In this document: piece by piece, positions 8,458 through 18,150 of the stretch
How the letters are laid out: each line of letters opens with the position of its first letter
Numbering within the stretch: position 1 is the first letter of the stretch
Assembly: GCA_012797815.1 (NCBI GenBank)
Contig: JAAZOK010000047.1
Location: 23,839 to 87,838 of the forward strand
DNA: 64,000 nt
Direction of reading: 5' to 3'
Source: Chloroflexota bacterium
GTDB lineage: Bacteria > Chloroflexota > Anaerolineae > Anaerolineales > Anaerolineaceae
Made by a program: the position numbers and the translations under genes
The notes under the pieces: generated by a model
What the model saw: only the letters and a program-made list of their open reading frames with translations
Database searches by the model: none
What the model was told of the DNA's origin: nothing

Positions 8458-10380
8458 ATGAATAATATCGAAGAGATCAAAGCAAGGATCGATATCGTTG
8501 ACCTGGTTTCTGAAACCGTTAAATTACGCCGGGCTGGAAAAAACTATACGGGTTTTTGTCCATTTCATGCCAATACCCGCACTCCAGCATTTGTAGTATT
8601 CCCAGATTCCGGCACCTGGCGATGTTTTGGGGAATGCAATGAGGGCGGAGACATTTTTAAGTTTGTTATGAAAAAAGAAGGGTGGGACTTTCCCGAAGCA
8701 TTGCGCTACCTGGCAGAGAAAGCGGGCATCACTCTTGAACCCGTAACCCCCAAGAAAAAAGAAGAGAACGAATATATTGAAAAACTGCGCAGTATTCTCG
8801 AAGATGCGGTTATTTTCTTTCGTCATCACCTTACCCAGACAGAAAACGGGAGACAAACCTTATCCTATTTAAAACAGAACAGACTTTTGAACGATAAAAC
8901 AATTGAAACCTTCGAGCTAGGGTACGCCCCCAATGCCTGGGAAGCCATGCTGGATCATTTTCATAATAAGGGAATTAATGATAAAGCATTACTTGACTGT
9001 GGCTTGATCACCAAACGCAACGAAGCAGATGGATACTATGACCGCTTTCGTAATCGTGTTATTTTCCCTATTCGTGATGCCTCACAACGTATTTGTGGAT
9101 TCGGCGCCAGGGCGCTCTCCAACGACGATATGCCGAAATATTTGAATTCACCACAAACGTTAATCTTCGATAAAAGTGCATTGTTATTTGGATTAGATAA
9201 AGCCCGCAAACCAATTCGCACGGCAGATCAGGTGATTATCGTTGAGGGATATTTTGATGTGATCGGGCTATATCAAGCTGGTTTCCAAAACGCCGTATCC
9301 CCGATGGGAACTGCGTTGACTCCGGTGCAGATGCGACATGTCAAACGCTATACCCGAAAGATCGTCCTGGCTCTAGATCCCGATTCTGCAGGGGAAAAAG
9401 CTACTTTGAAAGGACTTGAAGTAGCCCGCGAAACCATGGACCATTCCGCGGAGTTCGTGTTCGATCCGCGCGGATTGGTGCGTAGTGAAGCACGCCTCGA
9501 CGCAGATATTCGGGTTTGTTCTTTGCCTGATGGTCTGGATCCTGATGAAATCGCCCTGCAGGATGCTGCTCGTTGGCAGACCGTTGTCGAAAATGCCAAA
9601 CCGATCATTACCCATGTGATTGACACTCTCACTGCCGGAAAGGACCTGGAGGATCCCAAAACAAAAAGTGAGATTGCAGAAAAAGTGATCCCCTTGATAA
9701 AGGATGTTCCGAATGCAGTTGAACGGGATACCTACCGCCAGCAACTCGCGAAAATTCTGCATGTCAGTGAGCAATCGCTATTTTCCGTTTCAGAGGTGCA
9801 ATATCTCAATAAGAGACGCCCGAGAAGACAAAAAATGGCGCTGGAACCTGATTCCCTGGAAACGCAGGTCAAAGCTGAACGCAATAAATTCTATAATCTC
9901 GAAAAACACATCCTCCTACTCCTCGTGAAAAAACCGGATATGGTCTATGATCTGGATCGTTATCTCAAGAAAAACGATCTTCAGCCCATTTCCGAAGAGG
10001 ACATGGAATTTGGCGATTTGCAGTTAGTGTTATCGCTCATATTGGATTCGTTAAAACAGATCGATACGGCTGCAGAAGAATATATCGATGCAAAGCTACC
10101 TGAAGATATGACCTGGTTAAAAACCGATAGCGAAGAGCTCATTCTTAAACCGGAAAATATCACGCAGAATCATCTTTTTACCGATCTGGTGCAAACATTT
10201 CTTAATTTACGGAAAAATAAAGTGGTTGAAAAAATAAACAGCCTCTCCATGTTGCATAGTTCTAGCGAAACCGAACCGGGCAATCTGGATATGTCCATGA
10301 TCCAAAGAGAATTGCTGGAAAGCATTAAAATGCGTGCTACGCTCGATAGAGTTTTATCGTCCCCTCTGATTGGTGATTAA
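8458..10380 (+). CDS. dnaG: DNA primase DnaG
   Basis: DnaG makes the RNA primers for chromosome replication. The 640-residue protein has the N-terminal zinc-binding domain (C34-P-F-H37, then C56-FGE-C60, with one extra residue between the last two ligands relative to the common CxxC form). The catalytic core spans about 110-330, with the TOPRIM glutamate in VIIVEGYFDVIGLY and the metal-binding aspartates in LALDPDSAGEKA. A C-terminal helicase-interaction region of about 200 residues follows. It is followed by rpoD, as in the classical macromolecular synthesis operon, with a 119-base gap and no terminator seen between them. Confidence 0.94.
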   Translation: MNNIEEIKARIDIVDLVSETVKLRRAGKNYTGFCPFHANTRTPAFVVFPDSGTWRCFGECNEGGDIFKFVMKKEGWDFPEALRYLAEKAGITLEPVTPKKKEENEYIEKLRSILEDAVIFFRHHLTQTENGRQTLSYLKQNRLLNDKTIETFELGYAPNAWEAMLDHFHNKGINDKALLDCGLITKRNEADGYYDRFRNRVIFPIRDASQRICGFGARALSNDDMPKYLNSPQTLIFDKSALLFGLDKARKPIRTADQVIIVEGYFDVIGLYQAGFQNAVSPMGTALTPVQMRHVKRYTRKIVLALDPDSAGEKATLKGLEVARETMDHSAEFVFDPRGLVRSEARLDADIRVCSLPDGLDPDEIALQDAARWQTVVENAKPIITHVIDTLTAGKDLEDPKTKSEIAEKVIPLIKDVPNAVERDTYRQQLAKILHVSEQSLFSVSEVQYLNKRRPRRQKMALEPDSLETQVKAERNKFYNLEKHILLLLVKKPDMVYDLDRYLKKNDLQPISEEDMEFGDLQLVLSLILDSLKQIDTAAEEYIDAKLPEDMTWLKTDSEELILKPENITQNHLFTDLVQTFLNLRKNKVVEKINSLSMLHSSSETEPGNLDMSMIQRELLESIKMRATLDRVLSSPLIGD

Positions 10381-10499
10381 TTTCTTCATGTATAATTCAT
10401 TTATGACCTCACACGAATCCATTTTGCAAAAAGGGGTTACTATTTCTGAATCGAATTACCTGCATTCTCATATTTCTTTTCAAATGATGGTGTCGAATA

Positions 10500-12020
10500 A
10501 TGTCTGATTACATTGATGACGAATCCGATGATGAATTAGAATCCATTTCTTCTGCAGAAGATAATGATAGTTTTGACGACGCGCTTGATGAAGCCGCCGA
10601 CAAACACTCCCCCGCATTGGAATATTCGGAAGATCCTGTAAGGTTGTATCTAAAAGAAATAGGTCAAATTGACCTATTGGATGCCACCAATGAATTTCAT
10701 CTTTCCACTCGTATTGAGGCTGATCGCCGCATTCGCAAACTAACCAATCAGATGCTGGCAAAAAAAGATGGTGAACAGGAGACTATTTACCAACAAGTTT
10801 TCCTGCAAATTTGCAGGGACCTTTCCATTTCTTATGCCAATGTGGAAAGTGTCACCGCCACCAAACCCGGATTGAACTTTCCCGATTTCAGTCTTATCCT
10901 TACCGAAGCACAAATGCTGCGTTCTCGCTGGAACATGGAAATTCCTTCCTATACCAGAGATTATCTGAACACTTTTTGGCGGCAGAAGTTTTCTTCAGAT
11001 GATTCATTGACAAATGAATTATTGACAGGGCTGATTCAAGAGATATATGCAATCTTCCTGGCATGCTACCTACTGCCTGAAAATGTTGCCCAGGAATTAC
11101 TCGAATACTACAGTGAGCAGCAACGCATCCCACGTTCAAATTTTTTCCAAAATCGGTTCCCGGAAGAAGCTGATTTAAAACAGATCATATCGGAGATCCA
11201 TGGACTCTCCTACGAAGCCACCCAAGTATTGATTCGCGCCAATTTACGGTTGGTAGTCAGTGTGGCGAAGAAATATCTCGGACGCGGCATTTCTTTACTC
11301 GATCTCATTCAAGAAGGCAATCTGGGATTGCTGCGTGCGGTATCCAAATTCGATCCCACGCTGGGATATAAATTCAGCACCTACGCCACCTGGTGGATCA
11401 GGCAATCTATCAGCCGTCATATTGCCGAACAAGCGCGCACCATTCGCATCCCGGTGCACCTTTTTGAATCCATCTCCAAACTACTGCGCATCCAGCGCAA
11501 ATTAACCCAGAATCTGAACCGCGACCCCACCTTTGAGGAACTGGCACTGGAATCAGAATTCATCGAGAAACATGATGCTGACCGCATTAAGGAAGCTTTG
11601 CAATCCGATCAGTCTGTTCCGAAACAGCTGATGACAAAGTGGAAAAACGCGTCGCAAAAAGTACAGCAGATCATGAAGTCTGCCGAGGAACCCATCTCAT
11701 TGGAATATCCGGTTGGTGACGAGGATAGCAGCCAACTGGGTGATTTTATTGAAGATATTGATGCTATCGAGCCAATGGATGCCGCCGCCAAGGAGATGTT
11801 AAGAGAACAGGTACAATCAGCGCTTTCCGCGTTATCGGAACGCGAGCGTCAAGTTTTAGAGCTTCGTTTCGGGTTATTGGATGGAAAAGACCATACCCTT
11901 GAAGAGGTGAGCAACTATTTCAATGTTACCCGCGAACGCATCCGCCAAATTGAAGCGAAAGCATTACGGAAGCTGCGCCATCCTTCGCGCAGCCGTGATT
12001 TAAGAGAATATTTATCCTAA
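10500..12020 (+). CDS. rpoD: Primary RNA polymerase sigma factor (sigma-70, RpoD)
   Basis: This is the housekeeping sigma factor that directs RNA polymerase to TTGACA/TATAAT promoters such as those found in this window. The 506 residues begin with an acidic stretch (a short region 1.1-like segment), then region 1.2 ([16 protein letters not shown]), an insert of about 150 residues, region 2 ([32 protein letters not shown], with [15 protein letters not shown] for -10 recognition), region 3, and region 4 with the helix-turn-helix [28 protein letters not shown]. The start has a poor ribosome binding site. It follows dnaG. A group 2 sigma is less likely because regions 1.2-4 are complete and the locus is the rpoD locus. 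Confidence 0.92.
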   Translation: MSDYIDDESDDELESISSAEDNDSFDDALDEAADKHSPALEYSEDPVRLYLKEIGQIDLLDATNEFHLSTRIEADRRIRKLTNQMLAKKDGEQETIYQQVFLQICRDLSISYANVESVTATKPGLNFPDFSLILTEAQMLRSRWNMEIPSYTRDYLNTFWRQKFSSDDSLTNELLTGLIQEIYAIFLACYLLPENVAQELLEYYSEQQRIPRSNFFQNRFPEEADLKQIISEIHGLSYEATQVLIRANLRLVVSVAKKYLGRGISLLDLIQEGNLGLLRAVSKFDPTLGYKFSTYATWWIRQSISRHIAEQARTIRIPVHLFESISKLLRIQRKLTQNLNRDPTFEELALESEFIEKHDADRIKEALQSDQSVPKQLMTKWKNASQKVQQIMKSAEEPISLEYPVGDEDSSQLGDFIEDIDAIEPMDAAAKEMLREQVQSALSALSERERQVLELRFGLLDGKDHTLEEVSNYFNVTRERIRQIEAKALRKLRHPSRSRDLREYLS

Positions 12021-12039
12021 AACCATGCGTCGCGATTGC

Positions 12040-12068
12040 TTGCGAGCCCCTATGAACCATGTTATAAT
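12040..12068 (+). promoter_or_regulatory. rho promoter
   Basis: TTGCGA (12040-12045), a 17-base spacer, then a perfect TATAAT (12063-12068). Transcription would start near 12075, giving an unusually long leader of about 145 bases before the rho ATG. A long leader fits the known autogenous attenuation of rho in other bacteria; here that is only an inference. Confidence 0.8.
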
Positions 12069-12220
12069 CTCGGCGCGTACAAAAAGCTACTCCAATTGTT
12101 TTTCCCCAAGTTATTACAAGGGAGCATAAAACCCCAAAAGGACTCTTAACTCATTATTCCTGTTTTCAGCCTAACAGCGGGTAGTAATTTTAATCAAACT
12201 CAATTCATGGAAAGTAAAAT

Positions 12221-13498
12221 ATGATCACGATTGCAGAACTGGAAAATAAACCTTTAGTTGAACTTCGCAACATGGCAAAGGAAGCCGGCATAGAAAATGC
12301 CATGCTCCATAAAAAAGAATACCTGATTGTAAATATCGCTCAATACAGTGCTCAGCAAGAGGGGCGCGATATGGGCGGAGGGATTCTCGAAATCATGCCG
12401 GAAGGGATCGGTTTTCTCCGGCAGGATTACCAGATGGGCAAGAATGATATTTATGTTTCACAAGCCCAGTTGCGTCGCAATGAACTACGCAATGGAGATA
12501 TGGTTTTTGGAGATATCCGCCCTCCGCGCGAATCGGAACGCCATTATGGATTGGTTCACGTCGAAAGCATCAACGGCATCCCCGTTGCTGAAAATGAAAA
12601 ACGGATCAAATTCGAAGATCTTACTCCCATTTTCCCGGACCAACGCTTTAACCTTGAAACTCCGCGTAACGTACTTTCCAACCGGGTCATAGATATGATT
12701 GCACCGATTGGAAAAGGACAGAGAGGGATGATCGTTTCTCCCCCCAAAGCGGGAAAAACCACCATTATGAAAGAAATTGCCAATGCAATTTCCACCAACA
12801 ACCCCGAAGTTGATTTGATGATCAGTCTGATCGGTGAACGTCCAGAAGAAGTCACTGACATGGATCGTTCGGTAGAAGGAGAAGTAATAGCTTCTACATT
12901 CGACGAACCGGTTACCTCCCATGTGCGTACTGCTGAAATCACTTTGAACCGTGCAAAACGACTGGTCGAGAATGGGCATGATGTGGTTATTTTGATGGAT
13001 TCTTTGACTCGTCTGGCACGTGCTTATAACCTGGTGGTCAATCCATCCGGACGGACGCTCTCCGGCGGTATGGACCCCTCTGCACTTTACCCGCCCAAAC
13101 GATTCTATGGAGCTGCCCGTAACATTGAAAATGGTGGCTCGTTAACCATCATCTCTACCGCGTTGGTAGATACCGGTTCTCGTTTAGATGATGTCGTATA
13201 CGAAGAATTCAAGGGAACCGGCAATATGGAATTACACCTTTCCAGAAGATTGCAAGAACGAAGAATCTTCCCTGCTATTGATATCGAACGCTCCTCCACA
13301 CGCCGTGAAGAGCTGCTTCTCAGTCCTGATGAATTGCAGAAAGTCTGGCTGATGCGTCGGATGTTCCTGCAAATGATCGGTCAACCACCGCAGGGAGGAG
13401 GGATGGATATCGCCATCGCTACAGAAGCGATCTTGCAAAGGCTGGAAAAAACGAAAAACAATATGGAATTTCTTTCCACCCTAACGGAGGGAATTTGA
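12221..13498 (+). CDS. rho: Transcription termination factor Rho
   Basis: Rho is a hexameric RNA-dependent ATPase that ends transcription at non-intrinsic sites. The 425-residue length is typical. The N-terminal helical domain (ELENKPLVELRNMAKEAGI) and the cold-shock-like RNA-binding domain (GGILEIMPEGIGFLR, GDIYVS-like strands) occupy about 1-125. The ATPase core has Walker A PPKAGKTT, the signature GERPEEVTDM, Walker B VVILMDSLTRLARAYN, and the secondary RNA-binding Q/R-loop region. A weak GGAAAG ribosome binding site precedes the ATG. The stop overlaps the TTG start of the LysM-M23 gene by 3 bases, so the two genes are coupled. Confidence 0.95.
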   Translation: MITIAELENKPLVELRNMAKEAGIENAMLHKKEYLIVNIAQYSAQQEGRDMGGGILEIMPEGIGFLRQDYQMGKNDIYVSQAQLRRNELRNGDMVFGDIRPPRESERHYGLVHVESINGIPVAENEKRIKFEDLTPIFPDQRFNLETPRNVLSNRVIDMIAPIGKGQRGMIVSPPKAGKTTIMKEIANAISTNNPEVDLMISLIGERPEEVTDMDRSVEGEVIASTFDEPVTSHVRTAEITLNRAKRLVENGHDVVILMDSLTRLARAYNLVVNPSGRTLSGGMDPSALYPPKRFYGAARNIENGGSLTIISTALVDTGSRLDDVVYEEFKGTGNMELHLSRRLQERRIFPAIDIERSSTRREELLLSPDELQKVWLMRRMFLQMIGQPPQGGGMDIAIATEAILQRLEKTKNNMEFLSTLTEGI

Positions 13499-14607
13499 GC
13501 AACTCAACAACAAATTCTCCACAGAACGATCAAGATCGCGATAATGAACAGCAGATCAAGAAAAAACCTCGCACCATCCTTACGATTGTTACCTGGATTA
13601 TTGCAGTTCTGATGATCGCCCTCATGGGCACGACCGTTTATCAATACTTTAGAGGTGCCTCGATCCTTGATATCTTTGGAATAAAGCTAAGCCAAAGCAT
13701 TTCGGATGATTCAGCCGCAGCTCTACCCACATTTTCTGCTGACAACAGCTACCAATCCCTTAAACGAGATGCAAACGCCGATACTGTTTTGCCTACCGGA
13801 TATCGAAAGAAACCGGTTAATTACACTGTTGAATCCGGGGATTCGATCTTCGGAATTGCACAGAGTTTCGAGCTTGAGCCCGAAACGGTTTTGTGGGCAA
13901 ATTATGACATCCTGAACGATGATCCTCACTTAATTTCAGTGGGGCAGGACCTCACCATTCCCCCCATCGATGGTATTTTATATAAATGGCAGGACGGGGA
14001 TACTTTAGAGAAAGTAGCAGAAAAGTATCACGCCAACGTTGAAGACATCCTGCTTTTTCCGGGCAATGATCTCGATATGACCAACCCCACTATAGCAGCA
14101 GGAACGTTTGTGATGATCCCGGGTGGTTACCGTGAATACGAAACCTGGGTAGTTCCTTCGGTTGCCAGCACCGATGCCGGTGTAAATTCCACCATCCTTG
14201 GTCCCGGTGGTTGTACGACTTCAGGAGGTGGCTATGTTGGCACCTACACGTTCATATGGCCCACCTCCTATCGTGTGATAAGTGGTAATGACTATTGGAG
14301 TGGGCACCAGGCACTTGACATGATGTGCTACCTTGGCGATGGCATTTTTGCAGCCGATTCCGGCGTAGTCGTTTATGCCGGCGCGATCAGCGGTGGATAC
14401 GGGAACATGGTGATGATCGATCACGGCAATGGCTATGCCACCTTATACGCTCACTTGAGTTCGATCAATGTCACCTGCGGTCAAAGTGTCTATCAAGGAC
14501 AGGTGATCGGCGCCTGTGGTTCTACCGGGAATTCGACCGGAGCTCACCTGCACTTCGAAATTCGCCTCAACGGGGGAATGATCAATCCCTGGCAGGTGAT
14601 CCAATAG
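13495..14607 (+). CDS. Membrane-anchored LysM-M23 peptidase (copy 1)
   Basis: A 370-residue cell-wall endopeptidase. The N-terminus is cytoplasmic, a membrane segment lies at 28-50, and two LysM modules (109-156 and 162-209) bind peptidoglycan. The C-terminal M23 domain (about 245-370) has an intact zinc site: H271 and D275 (HxxxD), H353 in HLHFE, and catalytic H320 and H351. M23 enzymes cut peptide cross-links in murein. TTG is used as start, supported by GGAGGG 5 bases before it and by overlap with the rho stop. It is a paralog of the 18151-19362 gene, with the same order of domains. It ends at a strong terminator. Confidence 0.9.
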   Translation: MSNSTTNSPQNDQDRDNEQQIKKKPRTILTIVTWIIAVLMIALMGTTVYQYFRGASILDIFGIKLSQSISDDSAAALPTFSADNSYQSLKRDANADTVLPTGYRKKPVNYTVESGDSIFGIAQSFELEPETVLWANYDILNDDPHLISVGQDLTIPPIDGILYKWQDGDTLEKVAEKYHANVEDILLFPGNDLDMTNPTIAAGTFVMIPGGYREYETWVVPSVASTDAGVNSTILGPGGCTTSGGGYVGTYTFIWPTSYRVISGNDYWSGHQALDMMCYLGDGIFAADSGVVVYAGAISGGYGNMVMIDHGNGYATLYAHLSSINVTCGQSVYQGQVIGACGSTGNSTGAHLHFEIRLNGGMINPWQVIQ

Positions 14608-14633
14608 ACCTTGGTAATAAAGGAAATATCAAT

Positions 14634-14667
14634 AAAAGGCACTTCTTTTAAAAAAGAAGTGCCTTTT
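14634..14667. terminator. Strong bidirectional terminator
   Basis: A 16-base perfect stem, AAAAGGCACTTCTTTT (14634-14649) and its complement (14652-14667), with a two-base AA gap. A/T tracts at both outer ends let it terminate both the LysM-M23 gene and the convergent priA operon. Confidence 0.93.
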
Positions 14668-14687
14668 ATTTATCAATCCGGCCCTTC

Positions 14688-17201
14688 TCAAAGAATGTCG
14701 GGGGGATTGATTTCCACATGCCAGTCATCCAATTTCAGATGATCGAGGACGAGATTGAGGTCCTTCCCGCGCAGCAGGATCTGTTGCCGGTATGCTCCTC
14801 TGATCTTAGGGAAAAATGGCGGCGTCGGACCACTTATATTTATTCTCGACTCGACTCCCATGGTCGCCGTCACCTGCCTGATTTGATAAGCCAGGTCTTG
14901 TGCTTTTCGATAAGTAACTTTTTCATCCGGATGGCGAAATTCCAGGCGCACTAATTCGTTGAACGGCGGATAACCCAATTTTCTTCTCTGGGTGATTTCA
15001 TCATTATAGAATCCTTTGAAATCATGAGCTGCTGCCCTGCGGATCACATAATGTTGCGGTTGATAAGTTTGCATCACTACATGACCGCCTAATGGGCTGC
15101 GTCCTGACCTGCCCGCAACCTGGGTCAATACTTGAAAAGTCCTTTCAGTTGCCCGGTAATCAGGGAAATTCAACCCCACATCTGCCAGGATTATGCCCAC
15201 CAATGTTACCAGAGGAAGATCCAATCCCTTCGCCAGCATTTGTGTTCCGATTAAAATATCGGCATGATGGTTTGCAAAATGGGATAAAAGTAATTCTTCT
15301 GCTCCCCTTTGATGGGCGGTATCTGCATCCCAGCGCAAGACGCGCGCTTGGGGGAAAACAGAAGAGATTTCTTTTTCTACCGTTTGAGTGCCACTGCCAT
15401 ATTGGCGAATTTGTTCCTTCCCACAAGCAGGGCATTTTTCTGGGCTGGAGCGTACGTACCCGCATGAGTGGCAGACTAACCTGTTCCTGTCAGCATGCCA
15501 GGTAAGCGGCATATCACAGCGTGGACAGCGCAGTACATTCCCGCAATCACGACAGAAAACATAAGAAGCACTACCGCGGCGATTCAGAAACAAAATGGCT
15601 TGTTGATCATGGTTTAAAACAGATTGCAATGAAGATTGCAGTGCCCTGCTCAACAATGAACGATTTCCCTGGCGCAATTCATTCCTCATATCCACCGTTT
15701 GTACGAATGGCAGAGGAAGAGACGCCGCAGTTTCTCCGTCATTCTCAATCTTTTTAACCTCGGTGGGAAAGCTTTGTTTTTTCAATTGAAGATATTCCTG
15801 ATGGGCAAGAATCCTATCAGGCAGATGGACAATTGGCCATCCCTCACTCTGTGCTTTAAAATACAGGCTGATGTCCGGTGTCGCTGAACCGAGGATGATC
15901 CCGCTATTGGTCAATTTTGCATAAGCGATGGCACTGTATACCGCATCATATGTTGGGGCAAAGTCATTCTGGTAAAAAGAGGAATCGTGGAATTCATCGA
16001 TGACGATTAACCCGAGGTTGGGAAGGGTTGTAAAAAGTGCGCTTCGTGGACCAATGATGACCGATATTTTGCCCATTCTTGCCCGCCGCCAGGTATCGTA
16101 GCGCTCTCCAGCAGACAACCGTGAATGTACCAGCCCTACTCGTCCGGGAAAACGTGCCATAAACCTTTTTACGGTTTGTGGTGTCAGTGAGATCTCCGGC
16201 ACCAGCACGATCACTTGCCTGCCCTGTGCCAGCGTATTTTCTACCGCGCGCAAATATAATTCGGTTTTTCCCGATCCCGTCACCCCGTGTAATATGAGCG
16301 GTACCTGCATCACATTATTCTTCAAATATTTTTCAATCTGGGACCAGGCCTGCTTTTGAGCAGAGGTGAGATCAGGGACGCTGGCTGGTTCCACCTCAAT
16401 ATCCTTCAAAGGATCCCGCCAGATCTCTTCTTCTCCAAGATGAACGAACCCTTTATCTTCCAAGAATTTCAAGTCGCCCGCATTTGCGCCTGATGAGGCA
16501 TATACCCATGAGACATTAACCGGGATCGCTTCGTTCACCAGAAACTCGACCGCTGCTTTTTTTCTTTTATAGGCATTGCTGTTGATCTTACCCAGTTGCT
16601 CTTTCTTTTTACTCACTTCTTGGGGAGAAACGGCAATCTGCGCAGTACGAATCGTTTTCCGGTTTACACGTGCGTCGGGTAGCACAGCTTTACTGCTTAT
16701 AATCCCTTTCTTCATGAGACCCTGCAATGCATATTTCCAGTTCATGTGCGAAAAAGCTGCCCTGATCTGCCGGGCTCTTAACTCACCAGATTTTTGGATC
16801 TTCCGCACGAGCAATTTTTGTGTTTCGGAAAGAGTAATGTTGTCGAATTCACCCGATAGCAGGAAATATGCCACATCCGCCAATTGATTCAACCCGGGTG
16901 GTAACATCATGTGAATGCAATTCGAAATGGCGGTATGATAATACCTTGCCATCCGGGCGGCTATTGCCAGTTGAGCCTGATTCAGTGCCGGTTCGCTATC
17001 CAGAATTCCGATGATCTTTTTTACTTCTTTTACATCCGTGGATGGTAAAAGTTCCATCACTACAGCCTGTGCTTTTAAATTTCCAAATGGCACGACGATC
17101 AGGCAGCCTGCCTGCAACCCCTCTATATGTGGTGGTACTTCATAATCATACAGATCATGAATACCCGGTACATTGACTGCCACACGAGCGATGGAATTCA
17201 T
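14688..17201 (-). CDS. priA: Primosomal helicase PriA (replication restart protein N')
   Basis: PriA recognises stalled forks and reloads the replicative helicase. The 837 residues include the N-terminal 3'-end-binding domain (VPGIHDLYDYEVP), a winged-helix region, and a DEAH-type helicase core with Walker A GVTGSGKTE (306-314). The Walker B box reads DEFH (402-405) where most PriA proteins have DEEH. The paired zinc sites are complete: CRDCG, CPRC, CHSCG and CPACG between about 555 and 600. Helicase motifs V-VI (GTQMLAKGLDLP, QVAGRSGR) are intact. The start overlaps the upstream MEMO1-family stop by 4 bases (ATGA), so both are translated from one message. Confidence 0.93.
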   Translation of the reverse strand: MNSIARVAVNVPGIHDLYDYEVPPHIEGLQAGCLIVVPFGNLKAQAVVMELLPSTDVKEVKKIIGILDSEPALNQAQLAIAARMARYYHTAISNCIHMMLPPGLNQLADVAYFLLSGEFDNITLSETQKLLVRKIQKSGELRARQIRAAFSHMNWKYALQGLMKKGIISSKAVLPDARVNRKTIRTAQIAVSPQEVSKKKEQLGKINSNAYKRKKAAVEFLVNEAIPVNVSWVYASSGANAGDLKFLEDKGFVHLGEEEIWRDPLKDIEVEPASVPDLTSAQKQAWSQIEKYLKNNVMQVPLILHGVTGSGKTELYLRAVENTLAQGRQVIVLVPEISLTPQTVKRFMARFPGRVGLVHSRLSAGERYDTWRRARMGKISVIIGPRSALFTTLPNLGLIVIDEFHDSSFYQNDFAPTYDAVYSAIAYAKLTNSGIILGSATPDISLYFKAQSEGWPIVHLPDRILAHQEYLQLKKQSFPTEVKKIENDGETAASLPLPFVQTVDMRNELRQGNRSLLSRALQSSLQSVLNHDQQAILFLNRRGSASYVFCRDCGNVLRCPRCDMPLTWHADRNRLVCHSCGYVRSSPEKCPACGKEQIRQYGSGTQTVEKEISSVFPQARVLRWDADTAHQRGAEELLLSHFANHHADILIGTQMLAKGLDLPLVTLVGIILADVGLNFPDYRATERTFQVLTQVAGRSGRSPLGGHVVMQTYQPQHYVIRRAAAHDFKGFYNDEITQRRKLGYPPFNELVRLEFRHPDEKVTYRKAQDLAYQIRQVTATMGVESRINISGPTPPFFPKIRGAYRQQILLRGKDLNLVLDHLKLDDWHVEINPPDIL

Positions 17202-18061
17202 TTCTGGTGATTCACTCCAATAATCTCGATGGCAGCGGACCCATATCCCACCACCGATGAAAAATCCCCTGTCTCATCCCCGGATGTGCGGTAATTGAGA
17301 ACCTGCACCTTTGAGGCGCCCAACAATTGGGAAATTCGCAAAACGGTTGCTACCGCTCCTGCCCCACAGGCAAAACCCTTCCCTTTTCTCTCTGCCTCGA
17401 GCACCTGGTCTGGAGCAAGGTTCTCGATCCGTCGCAGCATTTCCCTGTCAAACATATTCGCTGTCTTCTGTTCATAAAAATGGGAGAGATCGGTACTGGC
17501 TATGATCAGGGCATTGCTATCTTTGAGAACAGCAGTGGCTGCTTGAGCGATCATTTCAATTTTTTGCGGATCGTGCGTTCTGACCATGACAGGAAACAAG
17601 TGAAACTTTTCATCCAGGGCAACCTGCAAAAACGGGAGCTGTATTTCAAGAGAGTGTTCCCCGTCGCGGGATAGTTCGGCAATAAAAAGCTCTTTTTCTG
17701 CCAATTTCTGTTCGAAATCACGCAATAGCTCTCGCTCAACAGGAATGATTCCCAGTGGTGTCTGATATGCACTATGACGGGTGGTGAGCAATTCTTCCGG
17801 GGTGTAGGCATGAAATGGAGAAAATATCGCCACGATGTCAAATTGCATCCCCTGCACAGCCCGATAAGCATAAGCGGCGGTCGGTCCCGAATAACGATAT
17901 CCTGCATGGGGAGCTACCAAGCCGATCACTTTTCCCTCAATTGCCGGCAAATTTGCCCGCGACAGGTAACCGGTTATTTCCTGCTGTAACTCAACCGGTC
18001 GGTCAGAATACCAGGTTCCTGCAATGGGCGAAGGGCGGATATCAATTTCACCATTGAACAT
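17198..18061 (-). CDS. MEMO1/AmmeMemoRadiSam protein B family
   Basis: A 287-residue member of the MEMO1 family, whose fold resembles extradiol dioxygenases. Diagnostic parts are the N-terminal GTWYSD, APHAGYRYSG (H52) and STDLSHFYE with its histidines. In many archaea and bacteria the gene sits with AMMECR1 and radical-SAM genes, but neither is present here; the partner is priA instead, overlapping by 4 bases. AGGAGG at 18067-18072 lies 5-6 bases before the ATG, and TATAAT on the minus strand at 18084-18079 would start the message almost at that ribosome binding site. The biochemical function is unknown. Confidence 0.88.
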   Translation of the reverse strand: MFNGEIDIRPSPIAGTWYSDRPVELQQEITGYLSRANLPAIEGKVIGLVAPHAGYRYSGPTAAYAYRAVQGMQFDIVAIFSPFHAYTPEELLTTRHSAYQTPLGIIPVERELLRDFEQKLAEKELFIAELSRDGEHSLEIQLPFLQVALDEKFHLFPVMVRTHDPQKIEMIAQAATAVLKDSNALIIASTDLSHFYEQKTANMFDREMLRRIENLAPDQVLEAERKGKGFACGAGAVATVLRISQLLGASKVQVLNYRTSGDETGDFSSVVGYGSAAIEIIGVNHQK

Positions 18062-18102
18062 TTTAGCCTCCTATCTCAATTATAGCGGGTGCGATAAGAA
18101 GA

Positions 18103-18127
18103 AGAGGGAAGGTTTTTCCTTCCCTCT
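18103..18127. terminator. Hairpin downstream of the second LysM-M23 gene
   Basis: AGAGGGAAGG (18103-18112), loop T5, CCTTCCCTCT (18118-18127). Read on the minus strand it follows the LysM-M23 stop by about 24 bases and is followed by an imperfect T/C tract. It probably separates that gene from the MEMO1-priA unit. Confidence 0.6.
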
Positions 18128-18150
18128 CTGAGAACAGGCAAACATCTTTA

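Noticed and set aside
12069..12220. A small gene or riboswitch in the rho leader
   Set aside because: No start codon with a ribosome binding site and no known riboswitch landmark was seen; the long leader may matter for control but shows no clear structure.
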